A stretch of DNA of 64,000 nucleotides, from assembly GCA_910578395.1 (NCBI GenBank), contig CAJTPZ010000002.1, forward strand, positions 124,242 to 188,241, written 5' to 3'. Numbering within the stretch: position 1 is the stretch's first letter; every line of letters begins with the position of its first letter. This document shows positions 19,240-28,042 of the stretch, in pieces. The translations under genes were made by a program, and so were the position numbers. This DNA comes from an uncultured Muribaculaceae bacterium (GTDB lineage: Bacteria; Bacteroidota; Bacteroidia; Bacteroidales; Muribaculaceae). Under the pieces are notes generated by a model that saw nothing but the letters and a program-made list of their open reading frames with translations, was not told where the DNA came from and did not search any database.

Positions 19240-19247
19240 CAAAGATA
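19240..19247 (-). promoter_or_regulatory. Possible -7 element upstream of the YitT-metG unit
   Basis: On the minus strand this reads TATCTTTG, matching TAnnTTTG, 32 bp before the ATG at 19208. The nearest TTG upstream is at 19273-19275, about 25 bp away rather than about 20, so the -33 half is not convincing. Confidence 0.4.
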
Positions 19248-19258
19248 TTACTTTTTTT

Positions 19259-19756
19259 TCACCTTAATGAGACAATCACACATGGAAACGGTGATTTTGC
19301 CCTAAACACATCACTGGATTCTGTAGCAGAGAGGAGTGTTGACGCCTCAGAGGCATCATCGGTCGTACCGGTCATCACATAATAATTTTTTTCCATGTCA
19401 ATAGCAACAAACGCGCCGTCAAATCCACCATCACGCAGACGCTGACACAACGAACGTGCGTTAAACCTCTGCCTGAACTTGGCGACCGCTATATTGTACA
19501 GCTTAGGGACTATAGCATCATCCCCCTCGGTTGTAGCCTTATAAAGCCGGCAATTGATCACCGGCAACTGCACATCACCGATCTTTATTTCCTTAGGACT
19601 GTCTTCTGCAGCAAGCTCCGAATCTATAGCCCCAAGCCCTGATGCCGCATTCTTTTCTTTAGCAGTCTCATAAGCCGACTTGTAGTTAGCCTCGGTAGTC
19701 TTGCATCCGGCAAGCATCACCACAATGGCAAAACATGCCAATATAATTTTTTTCAT
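19259..19756 (-). CDS. SPOR-domain lipoprotein
   Basis: A 165-residue lipoprotein: the signal M-K-K-I-I-L-A with lipobox M-L-A-G-C is followed by a short linker and a C-terminal domain (about residues 75-140: P-K-L-Y-N-I-A-V-A-K-F to Y-Y-V-M-T-G-T) that matches the SPOR fold, with its repeated beta strands and the A-R-S-L-C-Q-R-L helix. SPOR domains bind denuded septal peptidoglycan, so a role in division or cell-wall turnover is likely. It is last in the run ybeY to SPOR, 11 bp after the nucleotidyltransferase gene. Confidence 0.85.
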   Translation of the reverse strand: MKKIILACFAIVVMLAGCKTTEANYKSAYETAKEKNAASGLGAIDSELAAEDSPKEIKIGDVQLPVINCRLYKATTEGDDAIVPKLYNIAVAKFRQRFNARSLCQRLRDGGFDGAFVAIDMEKNYYVMTGTTDDASEASTLLSATESSDVFRAKSPFPCVIVSLR

Positions 19757-19767
19757 AATCAGACTGC

Positions 19768-20964
19768 CTACTTAAATGTGTCAGCAAAATCAAAGATAGA
19801 TTCATAGAGCCTGCGCTCATGTTCATCAAGCACTCTACCTCTGCGCTCCATCACAATAGAAGCTGTTGCAAAAAATTTAGGCAGTTGTACATCAATAAAA
19901 CCGGAAGCCCCGCCTTCGCTGAACGAAGCTATGAAATTTCTCGGGAATCCGGTTCCATGAATATTACAGCCTACCCCAACGACAGTTCCGGTATTGAACA
20001 TCGTATTTATACCCGCTTTGGAGTGGTCACCCATTATAAGGCCACAGAATTGCAATCCGGTTTTCTCAAAACGGCGCGTACGGTAATTCCAAAGCTTTAC
20101 AGGCGTATAATCGTTTTTTAGATTCGAAGCAGTGCATCCTGCACCAAGATTACACCACTCTCCTATTACGGCATTTCCCAGAAATCCGTCATGCGCCTTG
20201 TTGCTGTAGCCCTGCATAACCACATTATTCAGCTCACCACCAACCTTGCACCATGGACCGAGCGTTGTATCAGGATATATCCTGGCGCCCATATTCACAG
20301 AAGAGTGATCACCTATCGCCACTGGTCCGCGCAGACAAGCACCCTCCATCACATGAGCCTCCGATCCTATCCATATAGGGCCATGGGTAGTGTTGAGTAT
20401 GGCTCCGTCAACTTCGGCTCCCGGCGCGATATAGACCAACGCAGGATCACCTATCACGGTGTTTGTCTTATTTGGCAAAATAAAAACCTTTCCGGAAACA
20501 AGCCTTCCAAAATCTTTCTTGATAAACTCACCATTGTAAGTGAATATATCATAAGGACGGTCCACTGCTCTTACATCTATTCCGTCAGGCACCTTTATCA
20601 CGGGCAGACCTGTCCAGTTCCGCCAGTCACAATCAGTGCCTTTCACGGCCACCAGACGGTCGCCTGATTTCATGGCCCACTTCTCGGCGCCCAAATACCG
20701 ACTGATAAATGCTACCAGAGGAAGATCAGGAAGCACATTACCGGCTAAATAAAGTGCTCTTTCACCATCCTCAAGACAGACAGCATCAGAAGCGGAAAGA
20801 TACTCTTCTCCCAAGTACCCGGCAATCTCACATTGTGGTATGGCGGCAATCCATTTATCGGCAAGAGTGTCAATACCAAGTCTTATTTTCGCCGAACATC
20901 GCGTGAAGGTGACAGGCAGCAGATCAAGCCACGTTTCATGCAGATCAAAAAATATAAGTTTCAT
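19768..20964 (-). CDS. GlmU-like sugar nucleotidyltransferase with hexapeptide repeats
   Basis: A 398-residue protein. The N-terminal half (from M-K-L-I-F-F-D to about 190) is the reduced nucleotidyltransferase domain seen in Bacteroidetes GlmU-related proteins. The C-terminal half is a left-handed beta-helix of hexapeptide repeats (for example I-W-I-G-S-E-A-H-V, V-A-I-G-D-H-S-S-V, A-V-I-G-E-W-C-N-L-G-A-G). It probably transfers a nucleotidyl or acyl group to a sugar phosphate for the envelope. I use ATG 20964 because it overlaps the flippase stop by 4 bp; the longer reading to 21108 would run inside the flippase gene. Exact substrate unknown. Confidence 0.82.
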   Translation of the reverse strand: MKLIFFDLHETWLDLLPVTFTRCSAKIRLGIDTLADKWIAAIPQCEIAGYLGEEYLSASDAVCLEDGERALYLAGNVLPDLPLVAFISRYLGAEKWAMKSGDRLVAVKGTDCDWRNWTGLPVIKVPDGIDVRAVDRPYDIFTYNGEFIKKDFGRLVSGKVFILPNKTNTVIGDPALVYIAPGAEVDGAILNTTHGPIWIGSEAHVMEGACLRGPVAIGDHSSVNMGARIYPDTTLGPWCKVGGELNNVVMQGYSNKAHDGFLGNAVIGEWCNLGAGCTASNLKNDYTPVKLWNYRTRRFEKTGLQFCGLIMGDHSKAGINTMFNTGTVVGVGCNIHGTGFPRNFIASFSEGGASGFIDVQLPKFFATASIVMERRGRVLDEHERRLYESIFDFADTFK

Positions 20965-22448
20965 TTTTTTATTGTTATTCGAGACAAACGGATGCCTTCT
21001 TTCACAAAGACAATCCATATATATGTAAATATCGCAATTATCCTCAATCCCCACAACACAATATCCGGCATATCGGTAAATGACTGAAGCAACGAAGTCA
21101 CTCCCCATATACCTATGCCTGCGACAAAATAGAACAATGCCGAACGTACATCATAGCCTATAGGATATTTCCTCCGCCCGACAATCCACGACGCAAACAT
21201 CATTACACCATAGCAACACAGCGCGGCCCAAGCACACCCCATATACCCGATTGCCGGAACGAGAACGAAATTCATCGCAAGCGTCACAACCAGGCCAAGA
21301 ATCGAAAACCATGTTCCGTATATCGTCCTGTCGGTAACTTTATACCAGACCGACAAATTGAAGAATACTCCGAAGAAAAACTCAGCAATCATGATTATCG
21401 GCACAACTCTCAGACCACTGAAATAAGAAGGTGCGATAAACCATTTCACAACATCCATCATCTCCATCACTCCGAGGAATATAAGCATTCCAAATATGAC
21501 ATACCATTTCATGGCCTGCACATATCCCTCTTTTCTACGGTCTCCCGCCTGATTTTTATGCTGTGAGAAAATATACGGCTCATAAGCAAACCGGAATGCC
21601 TGAATAAACATTACCATGATTATGGCAATCTTATAGTTTGCCCCGTATATTCCCAGCCCTGACATAGCCTCTGCCTTGTCCGACACCAAAAGCGGATAAA
21701 GTATTTTATCTATAGACTGGTTCATGATACCTGCCAATCCCAGCACAAGCAACGGAAACGAATAAACCAACATTTCACGCAACAGAGTCCCGCAAAAGCT
21801 CCACTTCAACTTCAACTCAGGCAACAGCAGAAACAATGTAACAACCGACGCAATCATGTTGGCAAAGAATATATATCCCACACCAAAATCATCCGACCAC
21901 ATCCATGTAAGGATTCCGACGGAAGCAAGACGAGGCAACAGAAGAATAAAAAATATATTAAGCCCTATGTTGATACCTATGCCAACAAGTTTTAATGTGG
22001 CAAACCTCATTGGACGACGCTTGTATCGCAGGTAAGCAAATGGCAATGAGGTAAATGCGTCGATTGATACTGCAATACCCATCATCCACACATAGGATGG
22101 GTGGCCGGCACAGTCAATCAATCCCGCAAAAAAATCACTGAATATCAAAGTTATAGCGGCGAACAATATTGAAGAGCATCCGAGTGCTGTCAGTGCAGTC
22201 GTATAGACCTGCAAAGAATCCTTCCATCTCTCATGATTGGCAAAACGGAAAAAACCTGTTTCCATTCCATAAGTCAGACACACCAGCAAAAGCGCCACAA
22301 CCGAATAGACAAGTGTGACCACTCCATATTGCTCATCCGGAAAAACATGGGTATACATCGGCACAAGACACCAGTTAAGGAAACGCCCGACAATCGAACT
22401 CATCCCATAAACGGCCGTATCTTTCGCCAATGATTTTAAACCTGCCAT
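20961..22448 (-). CDS. Oligosaccharide flippase (Wzx/MVF-like)
   Basis: A 495-residue polytopic membrane protein with about 12-14 hydrophobic segments, beginning G-L-K-S-L-A-K-D-T-A-V-Y-G, a start typical of polysaccharide biosynthesis flippases. It should translocate lipid-linked sugars across the inner membrane. It is coupled to the downstream hexapeptide-repeat nucleotidyltransferase (4-bp overlap), so the pair may serve one surface-glycan pathway. It follows uvrC by 10 bp. The family is clear; the cargo is not. Confidence 0.88.
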   Translation of the reverse strand: MAGLKSLAKDTAVYGMSSIVGRFLNWCLVPMYTHVFPDEQYGVVTLVYSVVALLLVCLTYGMETGFFRFANHERWKDSLQVYTTALTALGCSSILFAAITLIFSDFFAGLIDCAGHPSYVWMMGIAVSIDAFTSLPFAYLRYKRRPMRFATLKLVGIGINIGLNIFFILLLPRLASVGILTWMWSDDFGVGYIFFANMIASVVTLFLLLPELKLKWSFCGTLLREMLVYSFPLLVLGLAGIMNQSIDKILYPLLVSDKAEAMSGLGIYGANYKIAIIMVMFIQAFRFAYEPYIFSQHKNQAGDRRKEGYVQAMKWYVIFGMLIFLGVMEMMDVVKWFIAPSYFSGLRVVPIIMIAEFFFGVFFNLSVWYKVTDRTIYGTWFSILGLVVTLAMNFVLVPAIGYMGCAWAALCCYGVMMFASWIVGRRKYPIGYDVRSALFYFVAGIGIWGVTSLLQSFTDMPDIVLWGLRIIAIFTYIWIVFVKEGIRLSRITIKK

Positions 22449-22458
22449 AAGTATTGTT

Positions 22459-24297
22459 TTATTTCAAATTAGCATCGTCGCCTAAAGTTGCATGAAAAGC
22501 ATCATATAGTATACGACCTTTCGATGAGCCTACGGCATCGATAAGCATTTCAAGAGTGGCATCTTTCATTCGCCTCACACTTTTGAATTTCTTGAAAAGC
22601 TCGGCACGCGTCACCTCACCTATCCCTTTTATTCCGTCAAGCTCGCTTACAAGCTGCGACTTGCTCCGTCGGTTGCGATGATGTGTTATTCCAAACCTAT
22701 GAGCCTCGTCACGTAGCTGCTGAACCACTCGCAACGATTCCGAATTTTTATCAATATACAGAGGCACACTGTCGCCCGGAAAGTAAATCTCTTCAAGACG
22801 CTTTGCAATGCCTACAACCGCTATCACTCCTCGAAGTCCTATTTCCTCAAGAGCCTCTACGGCCGAACTGAGCTGTCCCTTTCCTCCGTCGACCACAATA
22901 AGCTGAGGCAACCCCTCACCCTCCTGCATCAGGCGGGTATAGCGCCGAATAAGCACTTCCTTCATGGAAGCAAAATCATCGGGCCCCTCCACTGTCTTAA
23001 TGTTGAAATGCCTGTAATCTCTCTTTGAAGGTCTGGCGTTCTTAAAAACTACACACGACGCTACCGGATTTGTCCCTTGTGTGTTTGAGTTATCGAAACA
23101 CTCAATATGACGCGGCAGCTCCGACAGACGGAAATCCTTTTTTATACGTTCCAGGGCTCTTTCAGTACGCTGCTCCGGATCAAGATTATCCAGATGCTTC
23201 AGAGCGTCGATTTTATACTGTCGGGCATTCTTTTCCGACACCTCAAGCAACTTGGCTTTGTCTCCCCGTTGCGGCACGGTGAATGTCACACCATCCATTT
23301 TAATGTCAGGTACGACAGGTACAATAACCTCATCATAGACAATGCCGGTCACATCCTTTACCTCCTGCATCGCATAAGCGATCATTTCACCTACGCTCTC
23401 CCCCATCATGCGCCTGTACTGCAACGTCAGGCTTTTCACCACCGCACCACGACGCACATGCATGTAGTTCACAAACACATCATCGTCATCCTCATCAACC
23501 CCAAATACATCAATATCTTCAATTGTCTGAGAAATTATCACGCTCCGAGCCTGATATCTTGCCACAGCCTCATATTGAATCTTCAGTTCCTGCGCCTCCT
23601 CAAACTTCAAGGCCATTGAAAGCCGCTCCATTTCAGCACGCAGATAATCCATCAGTTCCCGGGTCTCACCCCTCAGTATTTGCTTGACGCGGTCAATATA
23701 TGCATTATAGACCTCCGACAATACAAGCCCTTTACAACAGCCCTTGCAGCGGTGCATGTGATACGACAGGCACAGTCGACCCTTGCCCCGGTCTATAAAT
23801 TCAGGAGTGATAAGCGTCTTACATGTTCTCAAAGGATAAAGTTCTTTTATTATGGCCAGAACCGATTTCACCGCGTTGCCGTCGGTATATGGACCATAAT
23901 ATTTCGAGCCGTCACGCAATCGGTTACGAGTCATGAAAACCCGAGGATACATTTCCGACGTTACACAAATCCAGGGATAGCTTTTATCATCCTTGAGCAA
24001 CACATTGTAGCGGGGCTGGTACTCTTTGATCATTGAACTCTCAAGATTCAAAGCATCCTGCTCTGTAGGCACGACAATATAAGTCATATCGGCAATGGCG
24101 CGAACGAGCAGATTTGTACGCAACCTATCGTGTGTACGATTAAAATAAGACGTCACTCTCCTTTTCAGATTCTTCGCCTTACCTACATATATAACCGTTC
24201 CTCCGCTATCATAATACATGTATACGCCGGGAGTCTCAGGGAGAATTCTTATTTTCTCTCTGAGATCGTCCGGCTTCTTGTCAAGATGTTTTGCCAT
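22459..24297 (-). CDS. uvrC: Excinuclease ABC subunit C
   Basis: A 612-residue nucleotide excision repair nuclease that makes the two cuts around a lesion with UvrA and UvrB. Domains in order: GIY-YIG nuclease (T-P-G-V-Y-M-Y-Y with Y-V-G-K-A-K-N-L-K-R-R, residues 20-100), a Cys-rich segment (C-K-G-C-C-K-G near 185), the UVR/UvrB-binding helix (about 210-245), the RNase H-like nuclease (I-E-C-F-D-N-S-N near 395; V-D-G-G-K-G-Q-L), and a C-terminal helix-hairpin-helix. Length is normal. It follows apt by 30 bp. Confidence 0.97.
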   Translation of the reverse strand: MAKHLDKKPDDLREKIRILPETPGVYMYYDSGGTVIYVGKAKNLKRRVTSYFNRTHDRLRTNLLVRAIADMTYIVVPTEQDALNLESSMIKEYQPRYNVLLKDDKSYPWICVTSEMYPRVFMTRNRLRDGSKYYGPYTDGNAVKSVLAIIKELYPLRTCKTLITPEFIDRGKGRLCLSYHMHRCKGCCKGLVLSEVYNAYIDRVKQILRGETRELMDYLRAEMERLSMALKFEEAQELKIQYEAVARYQARSVIISQTIEDIDVFGVDEDDDDVFVNYMHVRRGAVVKSLTLQYRRMMGESVGEMIAYAMQEVKDVTGIVYDEVIVPVVPDIKMDGVTFTVPQRGDKAKLLEVSEKNARQYKIDALKHLDNLDPEQRTERALERIKKDFRLSELPRHIECFDNSNTQGTNPVASCVVFKNARPSKRDYRHFNIKTVEGPDDFASMKEVLIRRYTRLMQEGEGLPQLIVVDGGKGQLSSAVEALEEIGLRGVIAVVGIAKRLEEIYFPGDSVPLYIDKNSESLRVVQQLRDEAHRFGITHHRNRRSKSQLVSELDGIKGIGEVTRAELFKKFKSVRRMKDATLEMLIDAVGSSKGRILYDAFHATLGDDANLK

Positions 24298-24327
24298 TCC
24301 CCACTCTCAGAATTACGCAACAGCCAT

Positions 24328-24888
24328 TCAATATTCTATAAGCGACGTAACCTCCACACCTTCCGGCATCAATTTACGACCGCCAAGCATTGTAAGATCG
24401 ATAATAAAGTTTATATAAATCTTTTTAGGATTCATACTTTTCACCAACCTGTAGGCTGCAAGCATCGTTCCTCCTGTTGCCAGAACGTCATCATGGATTA
24501 CAACGACATCATCATTGCTGACAGCATCGCGATGCATCTCTATCGTATCTGTTCCATATTCCTTTTCATAGGACTCGCTTATTATGTCAGCAGGAAGTTT
24601 TCCAGGTTTTCTCACCGGTACAAATCCAGCCCCGATTCTGTCTGCAAGAATCGCCCCACCTATAAAACCGCGCGACTCAATTCCAATAACTTTAGTTATT
24701 CCCTTATTTTTATAAATCTCGGTCAGGCTGTCACCAATAATCTTTAAAGCCTTAGGATCTTTAAATGCAGTGGTGAGATCCCTAAAGATTACACCCTTTT
24801 GAGGAAAATCCACCACATCCCTCACACATCCCTTTACATAATTCATATCCATTTTATCTCTCTTAGTTTGTTGTTCCACGTGAAACAT
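24328..24888 (-). CDS. apt: Adenine phosphoribosyltransferase
   Basis: Purine salvage enzyme converting adenine and PRPP to AMP. The PRPP-binding loop V-V-V-I-H-D-D-V-L-A-T-G-G-T is near residue 125 of the long form, and F-R-D-L-T-T near 35 is typical. The start is ambiguous. ATG 24888 overlaps the mnmG stop by 1 bp (TAATG) and adds 12 residues (M-F-H-V-E-Q...) that are simply the translation of the parS site. ATG 24852 or 24846 would give the usual Apt length of about 172-174 and is biochemically likelier. I list the long form to keep the whole possible reading frame visible. Confidence 0.93.
   Translation of the reverse strand: MFHVEQQTKRDKMDMNYVKGCVRDVVDFPQKGVIFRDLTTAFKDPKALKIIGDSLTEIYKNKGITKVIGIESRGFIGGAILADRIGAGFVPVRKPGKLPADIISESYEKEYGTDTIEMHRDAVSNDDVVVIHDDVLATGGTMLAAYRLVKSMNPKKIYINFIIDLTMLGGRKLMPEGVEVTSLIEY
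24872..24887. promoter_or_regulatory. parS centromere site (ParB-binding)
   Basis: The 16 bases TGTTCCACGTGAAACA match the widely conserved chromosomal parS consensus TGTTNCACGTGAAACA exactly. It is an imperfect palindrome around CACGTG. It sits at the mnmG/apt junction. ParB would bind here, spread, and load SMC for chromosome segregation. parS sites are usually clustered in the origin-proximal part of the chromosome. No parA or parB gene and no second perfect site were seen in this window. Confidence 0.88.
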
Positions 24889-26768
24889 TAACGACCTAAC
24901 ATCAACAGCAACACGTTGATATCTGAAGGAGAAACCCCCGGGATTCTCGATGCCTGCGCTATCGACAACGGTCGTATACGGTCAAGTTTCTGACGTGCCT
25001 CAGTAGAAAGCGCAGTCATGCCAAGATAGTCCTGATCAGTAGAAAGCCTCAATCTGTCGAGACGATGAAGTTTCTCCGCATTCTCTCTTTCCCGCTCTAT
25101 ATAACCCCTATATTTTACTGCAATCTCTACGGAGTTTTCAATATCCGACCTTTCCTCTTCTGGAAGCAAAGACAAATATCCGGCAAGATCACAACTTACA
25201 TCCGCAAGCCCGGCGAGTGTTACCCCCGGACGTGCAAGCACCTCGGAAAGACGACCGCTTTGCGCCACAGGCGATGATCCAAGACTTTCAAGATATGGAT
25301 TAATACACTTTGGTGCATATGAGGTATTCCTCAGAAATTGCGTCAAATCCGATATGCGCCCAATCTTCTTACGAAACAGCGCCACCCGATGATTGCTTGC
25401 CAGACCTATCTCCTCCCCTATCGGAGTCAGACGTTCATCTGCGTTATCCTGACGCAACAGAATCCGATATTCGGCCCTTGAAGTAAACATCCTGTATGGT
25501 TCATCCACTCCTTTCATCACAAGGTCATCTATCAGAACCCCTATATAAGCCTGATCACGATGCAGCACGACAGGATCATCTCCATTAATCTTTCTATGGG
25601 CATTTATTCCGGCCAGAAGTCCCTGCGCTGCAGCCTCCTCATATCCTGTAGTACCATTGACCTGACCCGCAAGAAACAGCCCCGGGCACACCTTTGACTC
25701 AAGCGAATGATACAACTGTGTCGGATCAAAATATGTATATTCTATAGCGTAACCGGGACGATACATTTGAGCATCACACAATGCCGGAATTGTACGCATT
25801 GCACGCAACTGCACATCAAAAGGCAACGATGAAGAGAACCCGTTTAAATAACATTCCGCCGTATCCGCACCCTCCGGCTCAATATGCAGCAGATGAGAAG
25901 TACGGTCGGGAAATGTAACTATTTTCGTTTCTATACTTGGACAATATCTCGGTCCTATACTATTTATCTGGCCATTATAGAGTGGCGAATCAGGCAGTCC
26001 CTCCCTTATTATCCTATGAGTTTCCTCATTAGTCTGTACTGTATAGCACTCTCTTTGAATAAGCCCGGTTTTTTCTTCAGGCAGAAAACTAAACTTTCCG
26101 CGTGTATTCTCCAATGGCTGAACTTCGGCAAGCTCCCATTTTATAGTACGTCCGTCAAGACGCACCGGAGTTCCGGTCTTCATTCGTCCGGATCTTAAAC
26201 CCATCCTTTCAAGCTGAGTGCCCAATCCATGACTTGATGGCTCGGATATTCTGCCGCCTTCCCACATCTGCCGGCCCATATGCATCAGGCCATCAAGAAA
26301 TGTCCCGGCCGTAATTATCACAGCCTTTGCACGGAACTCTACGCCAAGCGCAGTTTTCACTCCTGAAACAAAACCATTGTCATCCGTAAGCAATTCTACA
26401 GCCGAATCCTGCCAGAATGTCAGCCCGGGAGTCGACTCGAGCTCTTTACGCCATTCAAGACTGAAAACCATACGGTCACACTGCGACCTGGGGCTCCAAA
26501 CCGAAGGGCCTTTTGAAAGATTGAGCATTCTGAACTGTATTGACGAACGGTCAGTGGCTATGCCTGTATACCCACCTAAAGCATCGATCTCACGAACAAT
26601 CTGCCCCTTGGCGATACCTCCGATCGCAGGATTACAGCTCATCTGTGCGATCTTATTCATATCCATGGTCAATAGAAGCACCGACGACCCAAGAAGTGCC
26701 GCAGATCTCGCAGCCTCACATCCGGCATGGCCGGCTCCAACCACGATTATGTCAAAATCAAAATTCAT
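24888..26768 (-). CDS. mnmG: tRNA uridine-5-carboxymethylaminomethyl modification enzyme MnmG
   Basis: A 626-residue FAD- and NADH-dependent enzyme that, with MnmE, makes cmnm5U at the wobble position of several tRNAs. The N-terminal FAD motif is V-G-A-G-H-A-G-C-E-A-A. The conserved T-A-G-T-F-L-D-G and the Cys-containing loop C-P-S-I-E-T-K are present. The C-terminal helical domain binds MnmE. Length matches the family (about 620-630). It overlaps ybeY upstream by 11 bp and is followed immediately by parS and apt. Confidence 0.97.
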   Translation of the reverse strand: MNFDFDIIVVGAGHAGCEAARSAALLGSSVLLLTMDMNKIAQMSCNPAIGGIAKGQIVREIDALGGYTGIATDRSSIQFRMLNLSKGPSVWSPRSQCDRMVFSLEWRKELESTPGLTFWQDSAVELLTDDNGFVSGVKTALGVEFRAKAVIITAGTFLDGLMHMGRQMWEGGRISEPSSHGLGTQLERMGLRSGRMKTGTPVRLDGRTIKWELAEVQPLENTRGKFSFLPEEKTGLIQRECYTVQTNEETHRIIREGLPDSPLYNGQINSIGPRYCPSIETKIVTFPDRTSHLLHIEPEGADTAECYLNGFSSSLPFDVQLRAMRTIPALCDAQMYRPGYAIEYTYFDPTQLYHSLESKVCPGLFLAGQVNGTTGYEEAAAQGLLAGINAHRKINGDDPVVLHRDQAYIGVLIDDLVMKGVDEPYRMFTSRAEYRILLRQDNADERLTPIGEEIGLASNHRVALFRKKIGRISDLTQFLRNTSYAPKCINPYLESLGSSPVAQSGRLSEVLARPGVTLAGLADVSCDLAGYLSLLPEEERSDIENSVEIAVKYRGYIERERENAEKLHRLDRLRLSTDQDYLGMTALSTEARQKLDRIRPLSIAQASRIPGVSPSDINVLLLMLGR

Positions 26769-27204
26769 TATTACTTACCAATTGAGACAACAAATAAAGG
26801 GCTTCATTTTCATGGCCCTCCATGACTTCACGCTCTCCGGGCCCCTTGTCATTGATTCCACAAAGATGCAAAAGACCATGCACCACCACTCGCAGCAGCT
26901 CAGTGTCATAATCGCCGTCACGTTCATCAGCGTTGCTTCTTACCGTGTCAAGTGATATATACATGTCACCTCTAACCACTCCCCTGCCGGTACGATCAAA
27001 AGTAATGATATCGGTAAAATAGTCATGTTCGAGATATTCTCTGTTTACACGCAAGATTTCCGTGTCATCACAGAATATATAATTGAGGTCCCCGACAAGT
27101 TTGCCATGATCTCGGGCAACCATTATAAGCCACCTCTCGAGCAGATCGAAATTCAGCGCAGGCAACTCTACCGTGCCGACGACCGTCCATTGAAATGAAT
27201 TCAT
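26758..27204 (-). CDS. ybeY: Endoribonuclease YbeY (16S rRNA maturation)
   Basis: A 148-residue metal-dependent RNase acting in 16S rRNA 3'-end maturation and 70S quality control. The metal site begins H-G-L-L-H-L-C-G. The third His of the classical H-G-x-L-H-L-x-G-x-D-H is replaced: after C-G-I-N-D comes K-G-P-G-E-R. From general knowledge, Bacteroidetes YbeY proteins commonly show this variant, so it need not mean loss of function. It is the first gene of the minus run down to the SPOR lipoprotein and overlaps mnmG by 11 bp. Confidence 0.92.
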   Translation of the reverse strand: MNSFQWTVVGTVELPALNFDLLERWLIMVARDHGKLVGDLNYIFCDDTEILRVNREYLEHDYFTDIITFDRTGRGVVRGDMYISLDTVRSNADERDGDYDTELLRVVVHGLLHLCGINDKGPGEREVMEGHENEALYLLSQLVSNNEF

Positions 27205-27229
27205 ATCAAATTCCGGATAAACTAACTTT

Positions 27230-27237
27230 CAAAGATA
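27230..27237 (-). promoter_or_regulatory. Possible -7 element for the ybeY-mnmG-apt run
   Basis: The minus strand reads TATCTTTG here, matching TAnnTTTG, 26 bp before the ybeY ATG. A TTG at the standard distance is not visible (one lies only 12 bp away), so only the -7 half is supported. Confidence 0.4.
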
Positions 27238-27270
27238 ATTGTTTGGATGCAATTTTTAACCAGCATCGAT

Positions 27271-27288
27271 TGTTAATGACAATTAACA
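27271..27288. promoter_or_regulatory. Palindrome TGTTAAT-N4-ATTAACA, possible operator
   Basis: A perfect 7-bp inverted repeat with a 4-bp spacer in the 312-bp AT-rich region between divergent ybeY and the LEA-like gene. The half-site ATTAACAC recurs at 27302-27309 and 27404-27411. Repeated half-sites plus one palindrome resemble a binding array for a dimeric regulator, but in DNA this AT-rich some recurrence is expected by chance. The remaining sequence to 27516 shows only A/T runs and a TATATG-TTTT stretch at about 27473-27482. Confidence 0.4.
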
Positions 27289-27516
27289 CACATTTAATCT
27301 GATTAACACAACTGATCTAACAGACACGCACATACTATCATCCACTGAAAAATATTACAGCCAATAAACATTAAAAACATTATATGTACACGTAATTCAA
27401 CTAATTAACACCAAATAATCATTATCATAAAAAACTCAAAATAGAAATATTCTGAAAACCTAATACACTTTTTATATGTTTTCCCTAAGAACACAAACAA
27501 TAATCTTTAAAATACT

Positions 27517-27891
27517 ATGAACTCAAACATGGATAAAATCGTCTCTGACTCCGCCGCTAAAATCTCTGCGGCATCTGCCAAACTGTCTGCTGAATCTGCC
27601 AAGGTCGCAGCAAAAGCAAAAATGGATCAGGTAAAAGAGCAGACCAAGGAACAAATCTCACAAGTAAAAGATAAGGCTGCCGACATGACCGAACAAGCGC
27701 AATCGACAATCGGCAACATCAAAGATCAGATCGCCGATAAAGTTTCCGGCATCAAGGACAAGATCGCAGACAAAGTTGAACATGCCAAAGAAGCTTTAAA
27801 AGACATGTCGGCCGATGCATTGAACTCGGTCTCTGACAAAGCTGCAAAAATATCCGACATGGCAAAAGACAAAGCACAGAACATGGCTTAA
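27517..27891 (+). CDS. LEA/apolipoprotein-like amphipathic repeat protein
   Basis: A 124-residue protein without signal peptide, Trp, Tyr, Cys, Pro or Phe. It is almost entirely Ala, Lys, Asp, Ser, Gln, Glu, Met and Ile. It consists of imperfect 10-11-residue repeats, for example I-K-D-Q-I-A-D-K-V followed by I-K-D-K-I-A-D-K-V around residues 69-88, and A-A-K-I-S near both ends. This is the composition and periodicity of group 3 LEA-like or apolipoprotein-like amphipathic helices, which are often disordered until bound to membrane or during desiccation. Function unknown; stress protection or membrane association is a guess. It is monocistronic with its own strong terminator and a long AT-rich upstream region. 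Confidence 0.8.
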   Translation: MNSNMDKIVSDSAAKISAASAKLSAESAKVAAKAKMDQVKEQTKEQISQVKDKAADMTEQAQSTIGNIKDQIADKVSGIKDKIADKVEHAKEALKDMSADALNSVSDKAAKISDMAKDKAQNMA

Positions 27892-27921
27892 CCACAACAA
27901 CCATATATATTTTCTCTGGAA

Positions 27922-27966
27922 CTCTCGCCTGGCTTCTCCCGTAGGAGTGAGGCGAGAGATTTTTTC
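27922..27966 (+). terminator. Rho-independent terminator of the LEA-like gene
   Basis: A perfect 9-bp stem CTCTCGCCT (27922-27930) with AGGCGAGAG (27950-27958), with a smaller inner CTCC/GGAG pairing in the loop, is followed by A and TTTTTT. It lies 30 bp after the stop. Confidence 0.9.
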
Positions 27967-28024
27967 ATAAATCCGATCCGCAAATTTAATAGGTCGACAA
28001 TATCACAACCACAATCAAAAGTCT

Positions 28025-28032
28025 TAAATTTG
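28025..28032 (+). promoter_or_regulatory. Possible -7 element close to the trmB start
   Basis: The octamer TAAATTTG fits TAnnTTTG and ends 10 bp before the trmB ATG. If used, it would give a nearly leaderless mRNA. No TTG lies at the usual distance upstream, so support is weak. Confidence 0.3.
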
Positions 28033-28042
28033 CAATTGATTT

